Of a DNA stretch of 45,272 bases, positions 25,050 through 32,771 are shown piece by piece (positions within the stretch are counted from its first letter, which is position 1; every line of letters begins with the position of its first letter). The translations under genes were made by a program, and so were the position numbers. The DNA comes from Curtobacterium sp. UCD-KPL2560 (GTDB lineage Bacteria > Actinomycetota > Actinomycetes > Actinomycetales > Microbacteriaceae). The stretch lies in assembly GCF_001705035.1 (NCBI RefSeq), contig NZ_MCIG01000017.1:1-45272 (forward strand). Reading direction: 5' to 3'. The notes under the pieces were generated by a model. The model saw only the letters and a program-made list of their open reading frames with translations. It did no database searches and had not been told where the DNA came from.

Positions 25050-25617
25050 CTGGTCGCGTCAGTGCGGCAAGCTGGAGTGCTTGAACGGAACGTCGGTGTT
25101 GTTCCGCGCGGTGGCGGCCGTTGGCGGGAGAGGGGTGTGGCGCCGCGATGACGGGTATGAGTCTGGGGTGCTCGTCTAGGGTGAGGTGCCGCATGACTCC
25201 GTCGAGGGCAACGGTCCCGTACGTGACGATGGCGTCGAGCACGGGGAGTACCCCGAGCAAAGCTCCGAGGGCGCTTCGCCCCTCGTCGATGTCCGCAGGT
25301 CGTATGCGGCCGGGGATTTCCCAGGGGATGAGGTTCCAGCGGAGGTACTCGCCCCGTGCGAGTCCGGACTCGATGCGGGCTGCGCGGAACGCGGCCGAGG
25401 CCGGGCCCTGGTTGTCCTCGCTGCAGACCGCCGCGTGCGCTGCGGCGATGGTCTGCGGGCCGGGCGACTGCATGAGGACCAGCACGCGGCTGGATGTGCC
25501 GCCGGATCGTGGGTCGAAGCTCGGGACGAACCGTCGCGAGCCGTCAGGCGCGGTGCGCCATGTCTCGGCGAGGGCGTTCAGCGATCGAACGTCCGCGAGT
25601 TCCTCGGCGGTGCTCAC
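25045..25617 (-). CDS. uracil-DNA glycosylase superfamily protein
   Basis: This 190-residue protein shows the UDG-superfamily pattern: LVLMQSPGP (46-54) as the water/uracil-binding loop, NLIPWEIP (95-102) and APHPSPAN (159-166) as the DNA-intercalation motif. It probably removes uracil or a related base from DNA, although the first motif is not the canonical GQDPYH. The GTG start overlaps the stop of the transporter gene by 4 nt (25614-25617). The stop codon falls inside the right arm of the transposon res-like site, so the insertion abuts or replaced the last codons. Confidence 0.82.
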   Translation of the reverse strand: MSTAEELADVRSLNALAETWRTAPDGSRRFVPSFDPRSGGTSSRVLVLMQSPGPQTIAAAHAAVCSEDNQGPASAAFRAARIESGLARGEYLRWNLIPWEIPGRIRPADIDEGRSALGALLGVLPVLDAIVTYGTVALDGVMRHLTLDEHPRLIPVIAAPHPSPANGRHRAEQHRRSVQALQLAALTRPV

Positions 25618-26771
25618 GCCGGCTGTGGTGGTGCCAGGAGGGTGCCTCGGATGACGGAGCCGTGGAAGGTGCGGACGGCAACGGTGATCCAGGCGGCGAC
25701 GAGTCCCACGTAGTAGATGACGGCGAGGACGGCGACGACGGTGAGTCCGGAGTGCAGGGCCAGGCCGTTCAGGCCGGTGACGCAGGTGCCGACGGGGAAC
25801 GTGAATGACCACCAGGTCAGGCTGAACGGCAAGTGCTCTCGGGCAGTGCGGATGGTGATCACGAGGGCGATGACGGTCCACAGCAGTGCGAACCCGAGCA
25901 TCGCGAACCCATACACCAGCGCCACGACCAGCAGGGCATGCGCGGTACTCGCATCGACAACGGTCGGGGCGTTCGACGCGAGCAGGTTCACGGCGGTGAT
26001 CGACTGTCCAACCGGTCCGAGGACGATCCACAGGGTCGGGACCATGCCCGCGGCGCCGACCTTGTGCTGCGCGAGACGGTTCCAGATCAGCGTGATCACG
26101 ACCAGCGACGTGATGAGGCTGAGGCCGAAGAAGCCGTAGCAGGACCACAGCAGTGTCTCGCGTGCCTGTCCGGCGGGGGCGTAGGGCAGGAGGAGCGCAC
26201 CGGTGGAGGCGGACACCATCGGCGGGACGATCGGCATCAGCCAACCGCCGAACGCGGAGTCGGGCGTGTTCTCGTGGCGGGTGAACGCCAGGTACGGCAC
26301 GAGCACTGCCGTGAGCAGTCCTCCGATGGTGCCGATGCTCCAGAGGACCCAGTCGACGGTGACGGCGGCCGGGAGGCCGATCCAGTCCTTCCCGAGCAGG
26401 ATCGTGCCGGCACCAACGGTGAGGAACGCCATCGGCGGGGCGCCGTAAAAGTGGGAGAGGACCGGGTGAAGGTGGTGCTTCGCTGCGGTGCTCCGGTAGC
26501 GGACCCAGTGCAGGACCGTCGCGATGGTGAGGGCGACGAGCAGGACCGCGGCGACTGCCCACACCACCGTCGCCGCAGTGCGGAGCCCCGGGAACTGCAG
26601 CGGCAGTGATGCAGCTGCGACGGCGACGATCCCGGTGCCCATGATCGATGCGAACCAGTTCGGGGTCAGGTTCGACACGATCAGTCCTGGCCGCTCCAAC
26701 TCCCGGAACAACCGCCGCTCTTGCACACCATGTTCGGAACGTGCGGGTGCGTGGGCGAGGTGAGCGGACAT
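25614..26771 (-). CDS. TDT-family (TehA/SLAC1-like) transporter
   Basis: This 385-residue membrane protein has about ten hydrophobic helices and the family start LTPNWFASIMGTGIVAVAAASL after a polar N-terminus. It belongs to the tellurite-resistance/dicarboxylate transporter group, which includes anion channels and sulfite exporters. The substrate is not readable. ATG 26771 was chosen because the upstream extension is basic, low-complexity and overlaps the LysR promoter. A LysR gene is divergent, the usual layout for its regulation, and a UDG-like gene is translationally coupled downstream. Confidence 0.88.
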   Translation of the reverse strand: MSAHLAHAPARSEHGVQERRLFRELERPGLIVSNLTPNWFASIMGTGIVAVAAASLPLQFPGLRTAATVVWAVAAVLLVALTIATVLHWVRYRSTAAKHHLHPVLSHFYGAPPMAFLTVGAGTILLGKDWIGLPAAVTVDWVLWSIGTIGGLLTAVLVPYLAFTRHENTPDSAFGGWLMPIVPPMVSASTGALLLPYAPAGQARETLLWSCYGFFGLSLITSLVVITLIWNRLAQHKVGAAGMVPTLWIVLGPVGQSITAVNLLASNAPTVVDASTAHALLVVALVYGFAMLGFALLWTVIALVITIRTAREHLPFSLTWWSFTFPVGTCVTGLNGLALHSGLTVVAVLAVIYYVGLVAAWITVAVRTFHGSVIRGTLLAPPQPA

Positions 26772-26841
26772 GTACTCAGCGTGCGCGTCTTTCCCATGGT
26801 CCGGGAACGGCGAACTCCTTGGCGGGGCACAATGGCTTCTT

Positions 26842-27768
26842 GTGGCACTGCGGCGGCTGACGGACCGGACTCTGGACCTCGACACGCTCGAGGTCCTCGT
26901 CCGCGTCGCGGAGACCGGTTCGTTGACCCGCGCGGCCGAAGCGTTGGGGGTGACACAGCAGGCGGTGTCCGCGCGCTTACGTGCCGCGGAACAGGCGATC
27001 GGTCAGCCGCTGGCGCACCGGAGAGCATCCGGGACCGCTCTGACCGACGCCGGCCGGGTGGTGCTCGGTCTGGCCATTCCGGTGTTGGAGGCGTCCCAGC
27101 GGCTCGAAGCAGGAGTTGTCGCGCTGCGAGAACCGGCGGGATCCCTCGTGGTAGCAGCGTCGCAGACGATCGCCGAACTCCTGCTGCCTGGATGGCTGCT
27201 CAACCACCGTGCTGCCGCACCCGATGCGTCGGTGCGTTTGATTGCGGGCAACTCCACCGCGGTGATCGATCTCGTTCGCTCCGGCGCTGCGGACGTCGGA
27301 TTCACGGAGACCCCTGCTGCGCCACCTGACCTGTCCTCTTTGGTGGTCGACGAGGACGAACTCGTGGTCGTCGTCGCTCCGCACCATCCGTGGTCGCGGG
27401 CTTCGAGCATCACCGCGGACGACCTCGCGGAGACGCCGCTGCTGCTCCGGGAGGAAGGGTCCGGCACCCGCGCCACGGTCGAGACGTGGCTCGACGATGC
27501 GGGCCGTACCCTCGTTCCGCCAGCTGCGGTACTGGAGACGACGGGCATCATCCGCGCCAACGCTCAAGCGGGCATCGCTCCGGCGGTGATGAGTCTCCGC
27601 ACTGTCGGCAGGGACCTCGCCGACGGTGCCCTCGTGCGGGTGCCGCTGCTCGGCCCACCACTGATCCGGTCGCTGCGTGCGATCTGGTCAGGCCATCCCG
27701 GGCCTGCTGTCACGGCGTTTCTGGACACCGCTCGCAGCTCGAATGCCGGTGATCAGATCAGTCCATAG
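26842..27768 (+). CDS. LysR-family transcriptional regulator
   Basis: The 308-residue regulator has an N-terminal winged helix-turn-helix (LDTLEVLVRVAETGSLTRAA with VTQQAVSARLRAAE, about 13-60) and a periplasmic-binding-like effector domain from about 90. GTG 26842 gives the usual LysR length; an in-frame ATG at 26770 would add 24 unlikely residues and overlap the transporter start. It is divergent from the TDT transporter and probably controls it from the roughly 70-bp shared region. Its 3' end overlaps that of eno by 16 bp on the opposite strand. Confidence 0.88.
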   Translation: MALRRLTDRTLDLDTLEVLVRVAETGSLTRAAEALGVTQQAVSARLRAAEQAIGQPLAHRRASGTALTDAGRVVLGLAIPVLEASQRLEAGVVALREPAGSLVVAASQTIAELLLPGWLLNHRAAAPDASVRLIAGNSTAVIDLVRSGAADVGFTETPAAPPDLSSLVVDEDELVVVVAPHHPWSRASSITADDLAETPLLLREEGSGTRATVETWLDDAGRTLVPPAAVLETTGIIRANAQAGIAPAVMSLRTVGRDLADGALVRVPLLGPPLIRSLRAIWSGHPGPAVTAFLDTARSSNAGDQISP

Positions 27769-29087
27769 GGCAGATTGAGGTGCTGCTCAGCGATCTCGGT
27801 GAGCCGGTTGTACTTCGCGACGCGTTCGCCGCGGGCGGGTGCGCCGGACTTGATCTGCCCAGTGCCGGTCCCGACGACGAGGTCGGCGATGAACGTGTCC
27901 GTGGTCTCCGCGGAACGGTGGGACACCATGCTGGCCATCCCGATGCCGGTGGCGGTGGCGATCGCGCCGAGGGTCTGGGAGACGGTGCCGATCTGGTTCG
28001 GCTTGATCAGTGCCGCGTTCGTCAGGTGTTGCTCGCCGCCGTCGCGGATGCGTTGTGGGTCGGTGACGTAGAGGTCGTCGCCGACGGTCTGGATCCGGTC
28101 ACCGAGCGCGGCTTGCATGCGGCGGAACCCTTCATGGTCATCCTCAGCGAATTCGTCTTCGATGCTGCGGATCGGGTACGTGTCGATGAGCTGCCGGTAG
28201 TAGTCGACCAGCCCGTCCCGGTCGAGGCTGTCGTCGAGCATCCGGTACGAGCCGTCTCCGAGGAAGAACTCGTTCGCGGCCGGGTCGAGGGCGATCGCCA
28301 CCTGGTCGACGCCCGGCTCGTAGCCGGCGGCGCGGATCGCGGTGACCAGCAGGTCGAGCGCTTCCTCGGGTGCAGCGATCGATGGTGCGAAGCCGCCCTC
28401 GTCGCCGAGGCCGAGGCTACTGAACCGGTCCCGCACCAGGCCCGCGAGGGCGTGGTACACCTCCGCGCCGATGCGGACAGCGTCGGCCATCGAGCCGGCG
28501 TTGACGGGGGCGATCATGAACTCCTGGAAGTCCAACGCGTTCGCTGCGTGCGCGCCGCCGTTGAGGACGTTGAAGTGCGGGACCGGCATCCGCGGCGTCG
28601 AGCCGGTGATGTCGGCGATCCACTGCCAGAGCGGGAGGTCCGCGGCGTGTGCGAGCGCCCGGGAAGCGGCAATGGAGGCCGCGACGACGCTGTTCGCGCC
28701 GAGCCGGCGGTATCCGGTGGTGCCGTCGAGTTCGGCGAGGGCGGCGTCGACCTGTCCGATCGCCGACCAGGACCGCCCGGTGAGCAGGCCCGCGATGTCG
28801 GCGTTGATCAGGTGGAGCGCCTGGGTGATGTCGCGGCCGCCGAACGCTGTTCCGCCGTCGCGGAGCTCGACGGCTTCGTGGGCGCCGGTGGATGCGCCCG
28901 CGGGGGCGTCGCCGGTGACGGTGCGGCCGTCGTCGAGCTCGAGGGTGACGCGGACGGTCGGGTAGCCGCGGGAGTCGAGGATGCGGGCGCCGTGGACGGC
29001 GTCGATGGTGACGGGGTGGTCGTGGTGGGTGACGTACTCGCCCTGGTGGGCTCCGTGGTGGTGGATGCCGCTGATGTAGTCATTCAT
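27753..29087 (-). CDS. eno: enolase (accessory copy in the fluoride-type operon)
   Basis: This 444-residue enolase converts 2-phosphoglycerate to phosphoenolpyruvate. ILDSRGYPTV, NVLNGGAHAANALDFQEFMI, the metal ligands in IALDPAANEFF, SIEDEFAE and VGDDLYVTD, and catalytic Lys in LIKPNQIGT are present. SHRSAETTD differs from the usual SHRSGETED, and a His-rich leader of about 24 residues precedes the normal N-terminus. Enolase is a classic fluoride target, and this copy lies with ppa and two crcB genes, so I infer an extra, perhaps fluoride-tolerant enzyme. AAGGAG precedes the start. Confidence 0.94.
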   Translation of the reverse strand: MNDYISGIHHHGAHQGEYVTHHDHPVTIDAVHGARILDSRGYPTVRVTLELDDGRTVTGDAPAGASTGAHEAVELRDGGTAFGGRDITQALHLINADIAGLLTGRSWSAIGQVDAALAELDGTTGYRRLGANSVVAASIAASRALAHAADLPLWQWIADITGSTPRMPVPHFNVLNGGAHAANALDFQEFMIAPVNAGSMADAVRIGAEVYHALAGLVRDRFSSLGLGDEGGFAPSIAAPEEALDLLVTAIRAAGYEPGVDQVAIALDPAANEFFLGDGSYRMLDDSLDRDGLVDYYRQLIDTYPIRSIEDEFAEDDHEGFRRMQAALGDRIQTVGDDLYVTDPQRIRDGGEQHLTNAALIKPNQIGTVSQTLGAIATATGIGMASMVSHRSAETTDTFIADLVVGTGTGQIKSGAPARGERVAKYNRLTEIAEQHLNLPYGLI

Positions 29088-29143
29088 GGTGACGCTCCTT
29101 CTGGTCGGGTCATGCGTCGGGCTGGTCTGTGGCTGAGGGGAAG

Positions 29144-29204
29144 CCGCGGGGAGGCGGAGGGGACGTCCTGCTGGCGATCACTCAGCGCCAGTGCCTCCCC
29201 GCGG
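29144..29204 (-). repeat. 61-bp stem-loop between ppa and eno
   Basis: A perfect 12-bp inverted repeat (CCGCGGGGAGGC 29144-29155; GCCTCCCCGCGG 29193-29204) encloses a second 6-bp one (CTGGCG 29171-29176; CGCCAG 29186-29191). It lies in the only sizeable gap of the operon, 57 bp upstream of the eno start. There is no T tract; it could be a processing or attenuation element or a bound repeat. Confidence 0.6.
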
Positions 29205-29223
29205 CGGTCTTGGGGCCCGTGGG

Positions 29224-29709
29224 TCACGGGTGTCTGGTGTGGGCGTCCTGTGCGGTGCGGATGACGGCTTCGGCAGCAGTACGGTCGGCCCACCCGTTGG
29301 TGGTGACGTGCTTGCCGTGCTCGATCTCCTTGTAATGGGAGAAGAAGTGCTCGATCTCGGTGAGGGTGTGCTCGGGAACGTCGCTGATGTCCTGCAGACC
29401 TATGAACCGGTCGTCGTTGGCGGGGACGGTGAGGATCTTGTCGTCGCCGCCGTTCTCGTCGACCATGCGGAGCATCCCGATCGGGCGGACCGTGATGACG
29501 ACGCCCGGGAACGTGGGTCGGGGCAGGAGCACGAGCGCGTCGAGGGGGTCGCCGTCATCGCCGAGCGTGTCGTCGATGGAGCCGTAGTCCTGGGGGAACA
29601 CCATGCTGGTGAACACGGCACGGTCGAGCCGGATCCGGCCGGTGGTGTGGTCGACTTCGTACTTGTTGCCGCTGCCGCGGGGGATCTCGATCTTGACGTC
29701 GAACTGCAT
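29224..29709 (-). CDS. ppa: inorganic pyrophosphatase
   Basis: This 161-residue family I soluble pyrophosphatase hydrolyses pyrophosphate to phosphate. [14 protein letters not shown] (8-20), [24 protein letters not shown] (38-61, with metal-binding D52, D54 and D57) and the C-terminal YKEIE are present. The YG-S-IDDT variant is slightly unlike the common YGFIENT. Fluoride inhibits this enzyme class, which fits the neighbouring crcB and eno genes. The start is 32 bp after the second crcB stop, with only a weak ribosome-binding site. Confidence 0.95.
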   Translation of the reverse strand: MQFDVKIEIPRGSGNKYEVDHTTGRIRLDRAVFTSMVFPQDYGSIDDTLGDDGDPLDALVLLPRPTFPGVVITVRPIGMLRMVDENGGDDKILTVPANDDRFIGLQDISDVPEHTLTEIEHFFSHYKEIEHGKHVTTNGWADRTAAEAVIRTAQDAHTRHP

Positions 29710-29741
29710 GGGAAGGTCCGTTTCAGGATGTGGAGTGGCGG

Positions 29742-30113
29742 TCACAGCAGGCCGCCGAGGAGGATGCCGGCAATGGCTGCGGAGACGGAGAGGACGAGCA
29801 TGCCGAGCCCGTTGACGGCTGCGGCGGTGATGCGGCCGCTGCGGGCGAGGCGGACTGTTTCGAAGCTGGCGGTGCTGAACGTGGTGTAGCCGCCCATCAC
29901 CCCGGTGCCGAGCACCGCCACGGGGGCTGCGCCGAGGTGACTGGCGGCGCCGACGATGAGCCCGAGTAGCAGGGACCCGGTGATGTTGATGGTCAGGGTT
30001 CCGATCGGGAGGCGGAACTCCCGGCCGGTGTTGATCAGCCCGTCGAGGAGGAACCGGGCTGCTGCGCCGACGCCGCCACCGGCGGCGACCGCGAGGAGGA
30101 TGCCGGCGTTCAT
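29742..30113 (-). CDS. crcB: fluoride exporter CrcB/Fluc, second subunit
   Basis: This 123-residue protein has four membrane helices. It carries [12 protein letters not shown] (12-23), the pore Asn region TINITGS (41-47) and GYTTFST (75-81), the phenylalanine-box and Na+ site motif of Fluc channels. It exports fluoride from the cytoplasm. ATG 30113 overlaps the stop of the other crcB by 4 nt. Two unequal adjacent crcB genes normally make a heterodimeric channel. Confidence 0.94.
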   Translation of the reverse strand: MNAGILLAVAAGGGVGAAARFLLDGLINTGREFRLPIGTLTINITGSLLLGLIVGAASHLGAAPVAVLGTGVMGGYTTFSTASFETVRLARSGRITAAAVNGLGMLVLSVSAAIAGILLGGLL

Positions 30114-30613
30114 GCGGACACCGTCCGGGGGCGGAACCAGCCGGCGACCACCAGTCCGACCGCGGTCGCGATCGCACCGACGATGACGGTCAGGAGCGCG
30201 TACCCGGTGCCGGCGAGGCTGTGGCCGGTGAGGAACAGTGCGGCGGTGGATTCGGCGAGGGTGCTGTAGGTGGTGAACCCGCCGAGCACTCCCGTGCCGA
30301 GCAGTAGCCGCAGGACACGTCGGCGGCCCGCGTCGGGACCGCGATGCGCCAACGCTTCCAGGAGTACCCCGAGCAGCAGCGCTCCGCTGATGTTGATCCA
30401 GAAGATCGACCAGCTCACCCCGTCGTCTGCTGGGAGCAGTCCACTGATTACGTCGCGCAGGAGCGTGCCGGCCGCGCCACCGAGTGCGACGAGGCCGACG
30501 TACCGCCACCGCAGGTGCACGGGCCGCATGCTCGTTGTGGGGTCGGAGACGTCCACATCGGGGTCGGAGGGGAGCTGATTGTCGGGCATTGGGATGTCCG
30601 TTCGGGTGTTCAC
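30110..30613 (-). CDS. crcB: fluoride exporter CrcB/Fluc, first subunit
   Basis: The product has 167 residues: a polar N-terminus of about 35 residues, then the Fluc fold with [22 protein letters not shown] and [11 protein letters not shown] 30613 was chosen because it overlaps the gpm stop by 4 nt, as elsewhere in this operon; ATG 30589 would give 159 residues. With the adjacent crcB it probably forms an antiparallel heterodimeric fluoride channel in the membrane. Confidence 0.92.
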   Translation of the reverse strand: MNTRTDIPMPDNQLPSDPDVDVSDPTTSMRPVHLRWRYVGLVALGGAAGTLLRDVISGLLPADDGVSWSIFWINISGALLLGVLLEALAHRGPDAGRRRVLRLLLGTGVLGGFTTYSTLAESTAALFLTGHSLAGTGYALLTVIVGAIATAVGLVVAGWFRPRTVSA

Positions 30614-31356
30614 GTTCCGCCTTCTGCTGCGACCAGCGCCGCGGCGTGCTGCGCTGCTGCCGGATCCAGGAACGTCCCACCCCGTGGGGCGAGGGCACTC
30701 GTCGGCGTGAGCTGGTACTGCAGCGGCTGCCCGGTCGGCAGGTTCAGCTGCTCGAGCTCTCGATCGGTGAGGTCGTCGATGCACGCGCACAGGGCGCGGA
30801 GCGAGTTGCCGTGCGCGACGACGAGGGCTGTTCGACCCGACCGCACCATCGGTATGAGCCGGTCCTGCAGCACGGGTCGGACCCGGTCGATGACGTCAAG
30901 GAGGGCCTCGGTGCGCCGGAGGGCAGTGTCCGGCAGGTCGCGCAGCGCGGAACTTGACCGCAGCGCCGTCCACGCCTGCAGGGACATCGCCGGTGGTGCG
31001 CCGTTCCGAGACCTGCGGAGCCGGGTGTACTCGTCGTCGCCGAGCGTTCGGCGCGCATCGGTCTTCGTCATCCCGGTCAGTGCGCCGTAGCTGCGTTCGT
31101 TGAGCTGCCAGACTTCTTCCGTCGGGATGGCTATGCCGAGAGTGTCGATGATCAGTTCCGCTGTGCGCACGGTGCGCTGCAGCGTCGACGTGAGCACCTG
31201 GTCCGGGATGATGTCTGCTGCCTGCAGGAGCCGCCCCGCGGTCACGGCCTGCCGTTCACCCTCGACGGTCAATGGTTCGTCGCGGAGGCCGGTGAAGGTG
31301 CCGGCCCGGTTCGCGGTGCTCTCCCCGTGGCTCAGCAGCACCAGCCGGCCCGTCAC
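30610..31356 (-). CDS. phosphoglycerate mutase-like protein with RHG changed to SHG
   Basis: This 248-residue histidine-phosphatase-superfamily protein is closest in pattern to the cofactor-dependent phosphoglycerate mutase: LVLLSHGEST (5-14), FTGLRDEPLT (21-30), ERSYGALTG (87-95) and a second His in ALVVAHGNSLRAL. The first motif is S9-H10-G11 where nearly all members have Arg-His-Gly, so phosphate binding is likely changed. GTG 31356 overlaps the usp stop (GTGA). It lies before the crcB pair and eno, so it would act one step before enolase in glycolysis if active. Confidence 0.88.
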   Translation of the reverse strand: MTGRLVLLSHGESTANRAGTFTGLRDEPLTVEGERQAVTAGRLLQAADIIPDQVLTSTLQRTVRTAELIIDTLGIAIPTEEVWQLNERSYGALTGMTKTDARRTLGDDEYTRLRRSRNGAPPAMSLQAWTALRSSSALRDLPDTALRRTEALLDVIDRVRPVLQDRLIPMVRSGRTALVVAHGNSLRALCACIDDLTDRELEQLNLPTGQPLQYQLTPTSALAPRGGTFLDPAAAQHAAALVAAEGGT

Positions 31357-31859
31357 GACGCATCCCACGGCAGGGCGCTCTCGAACCCGTCCGGAGCGTG
31401 TGGGACGACCACGACGGGACGGTGCTGCTGGTGCGTCAGGCGGGCGGCGACGGATGCGTTGAAGAACTCCGCAACCCGGCGTCGGCCCGTCTGGGACCCG
31501 ACGACGATCATTACCGCGTCACGCTGCTCCGCCACCGCAGCCAACGCCCGGCTCGGATCCCCGACTCGGGTGAGGATCTCCACTCGGACCGACCGTGCTG
31601 CAGCGAGATCGTGGATGACGGCGACGTCGCGGTCGGGCAGCTGCTGCGGTTCGGTGTCCGCCGTGTCCGGATCGATCGGTTCGATGATCTCCGAACCGTC
31701 CCGACGAGTTCCTGCGCTCAGCAGCGCCGGATCCACCGCAACACACACCACCGACGCGCCGAAGTGCTTTGCGATCAGCGTGGCAACGCCGACAACGCTC
31801 TCCACCTGCCCGGACTGCACACCGGCAACGATCGTGCGGGCGGAATCTGCCTCGACCAT
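31353..31859 (-). CDS. universal stress protein (UspA family)
   Basis: This 168-residue single Usp domain has TIVAGVQSG at strand 1, a conserved Asp in VCVAVDPAL, and a C-terminal nucleotide-loop-like block VVGSQTGRRRVAEFFNASVAARL with RPVVVVPHA at the end. Usp proteins often accompany fluoride-resistance genes, by general knowledge of riboswitch-linked operons. It is the first gene of the six-gene minus-strand operon. Its ribosome-binding site lies inside the inverted repeat at 31866-31909. Confidence 0.88.
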   Translation of the reverse strand: MVEADSARTIVAGVQSGQVESVVGVATLIAKHFGASVVCVAVDPALLSAGTRRDGSEIIEPIDPDTADTEPQQLPDRDVAVIHDLAAARSVRVEILTRVGDPSRALAAVAEQRDAVMIVVGSQTGRRRVAEFFNASVAARLTHQQHRPVVVVPHAPDGFESALPWDAS

Positions 31860-31865
31860 TTCATC

Positions 31866-31909
31866 TCCCTATCTCGGGCACGCTGACGCGCACCATGCTG
31901 AGATAGGGA
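31866..31909 (-). promoter_or_regulatory. inverted repeat covering the usp ribosome-binding site
   Basis: TCCCTATCTC at 31866-31875 and GAGATAGGGA at 31900-31909 are perfect 10-bp arms with a 24-nt loop. In the mRNA the proximal arm contains the AGGGAG ribosome-binding site of usp, 6-7 nt before ATG 31859. Folding would hide it, giving translational control of the fluoride-type operon; the same DNA could instead be a repressor operator. Confidence 0.6.
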
Positions 31910-32107
31910 CTGTTGTCGACAGATGTCGAGGTTGGGTCCGGCAAGCCCCACTGCCGGGTCCGAAGACACCACCAGTATGCACCCACCACCACGCACCACG
32001 ACAGGAAAGGCCTAGGACTTCTTCTGAAGGGGAGTGCCTCTGGTCGGTACGGTCGCGCGACGCCTACCCCTGTGCTGATCGATCAGCCAGCCGCCCGAGA
32101 CAGCACA
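31910..32107. promoter_or_regulatory. promoter/leader segment of the usp operon
   Basis: No gene is seen. CCGGCA/TGCCGG arms at 31938-31943 and 31952-31957 form a second hairpin in the putative usp leader, flanked by GGGTCCG direct repeats (31934-31940 and 31956-31962). The conserved boxes of the known fluoride riboswitch were looked for and not found. Confidence 0.4.
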
Positions 32108-32122
32108 TACCCCCACGGGGTA
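32108..32122. promoter_or_regulatory. CsoR-type copper operator
   Basis: TACCCC-CAC-GGGGTA matches the pseudo-palindromic TACCCC/GGGGTA operator bound by CsoR-family copper-sensing repressors. It lies 85 bp before the DUF6153 gene at the head of a group with DUF305 and a DUF318 permease, so copper control of that group is likely. No csoR gene is in the window. Confidence 0.65.
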
Positions 32123-32207
32123 CAGTGCCACTCGGTCGACCTCGCAACGGAACGTGCTTCCGCTGCAGCCCGACGCTCCGCCACCCCTCGTCCTGATCGA
32201 AGAATCG

Positions 32208-32663
32208 ATGCTCACCACCACCGCCTCCCCGCGTCGCCGACTGCTGCTGCAGGTCACGGCGACGTTGGCGTTGCTGCTGCTGGTCGGGTTCACGGTCCTG
32301 ATGCACACGATGGCCGGACACACCGCCGGCCACGAGCACCCGATGGCAGCTCCCGCCGCCACCACCGAGCACACCCATGCCGTCGGAAACCGCCACGGGG
32401 AGCATGCCGCTCCCGCGGCCGCGGTGATGACGGCCCTCACCGACGCCGGCTGCGACAGCGGCCTGTGCGCGCTGATGTGCTCGCTGATGGGGATGGCGTG
32501 CACGCTGACGATTGCCCTGTTCGCATGGGCGCTGCTGCGCGCACGGGCCGACGGCGTCCTCGCGCTGCTCTCGCGCCTGCTCGCGCTGGCAGGCCATCTG
32601 CCGCGCCGCATCGCGGCACCGAAACCACCGTCATTGACGGCACTGCAGATCATCCGCATCTGA
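32208..32663 (+). CDS. DUF6153-like small membrane protein, His/Met/Cys-rich
   Basis: This 151-residue protein has a membrane segment at 12-31, a His-rich outer region (H33, H38, H42, H44, H55, H57, H63, H66), four Cys residues at 82, 87, 91 and 98 with Met clusters between them, and a second membrane segment at about 97-112. The pattern fits the DUF6153 group of actinobacterial copper-region proteins. The His/Met/Cys content suggests binding of copper or a similar metal near the membrane. A CsoR-like operator lies upstream. ATG 32208 has only a weak GAAGAA site. Confidence 0.75.
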   Translation: MLTTTASPRRRLLLQVTATLALLLLVGFTVLMHTMAGHTAGHEHPMAAPAATTEHTHAVGNRHGEHAAPAAAVMTALTDAGCDSGLCALMCSLMGMACTLTIALFAWALLRARADGVLALLSRLLALAGHLPRRIAAPKPPSLTALQIIRI

Positions 32664-32669
32664 TCCGCC

Positions 32670-32695
32670 CCCTGCGGGACCACACCGTCGCAGGG
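32670..32695 (+). terminator. hairpin after the DUF6153 gene
   Basis: CCCTGCG (32670-32676) and CGCAGGG (32689-32695) form a perfect 7-bp stem with a 12-nt loop just after the stop codon. No T run follows, so it may only reduce read-through into the DUF305 gene. Confidence 0.4.
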
Positions 32696-32771
32696 TGAAT
32701 CCCGCATGCCCAGAACCGGGAGGCATCCGCCTGCCCGAACCACCTGACGCATCCACGGGAACGGACCTTCC

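Noticed and set aside
27780-29264. 494-codon plus-strand frame opposite eno
   Set aside because: Shadow of the enolase gene with no recognisable motif.
31860-32107. Fluoride (crcB) riboswitch ahead of the fluoride operon
   Set aside because: The conserved GATGGNGT and GCTGATGGC-type boxes are not present in the leader, although hairpins are.
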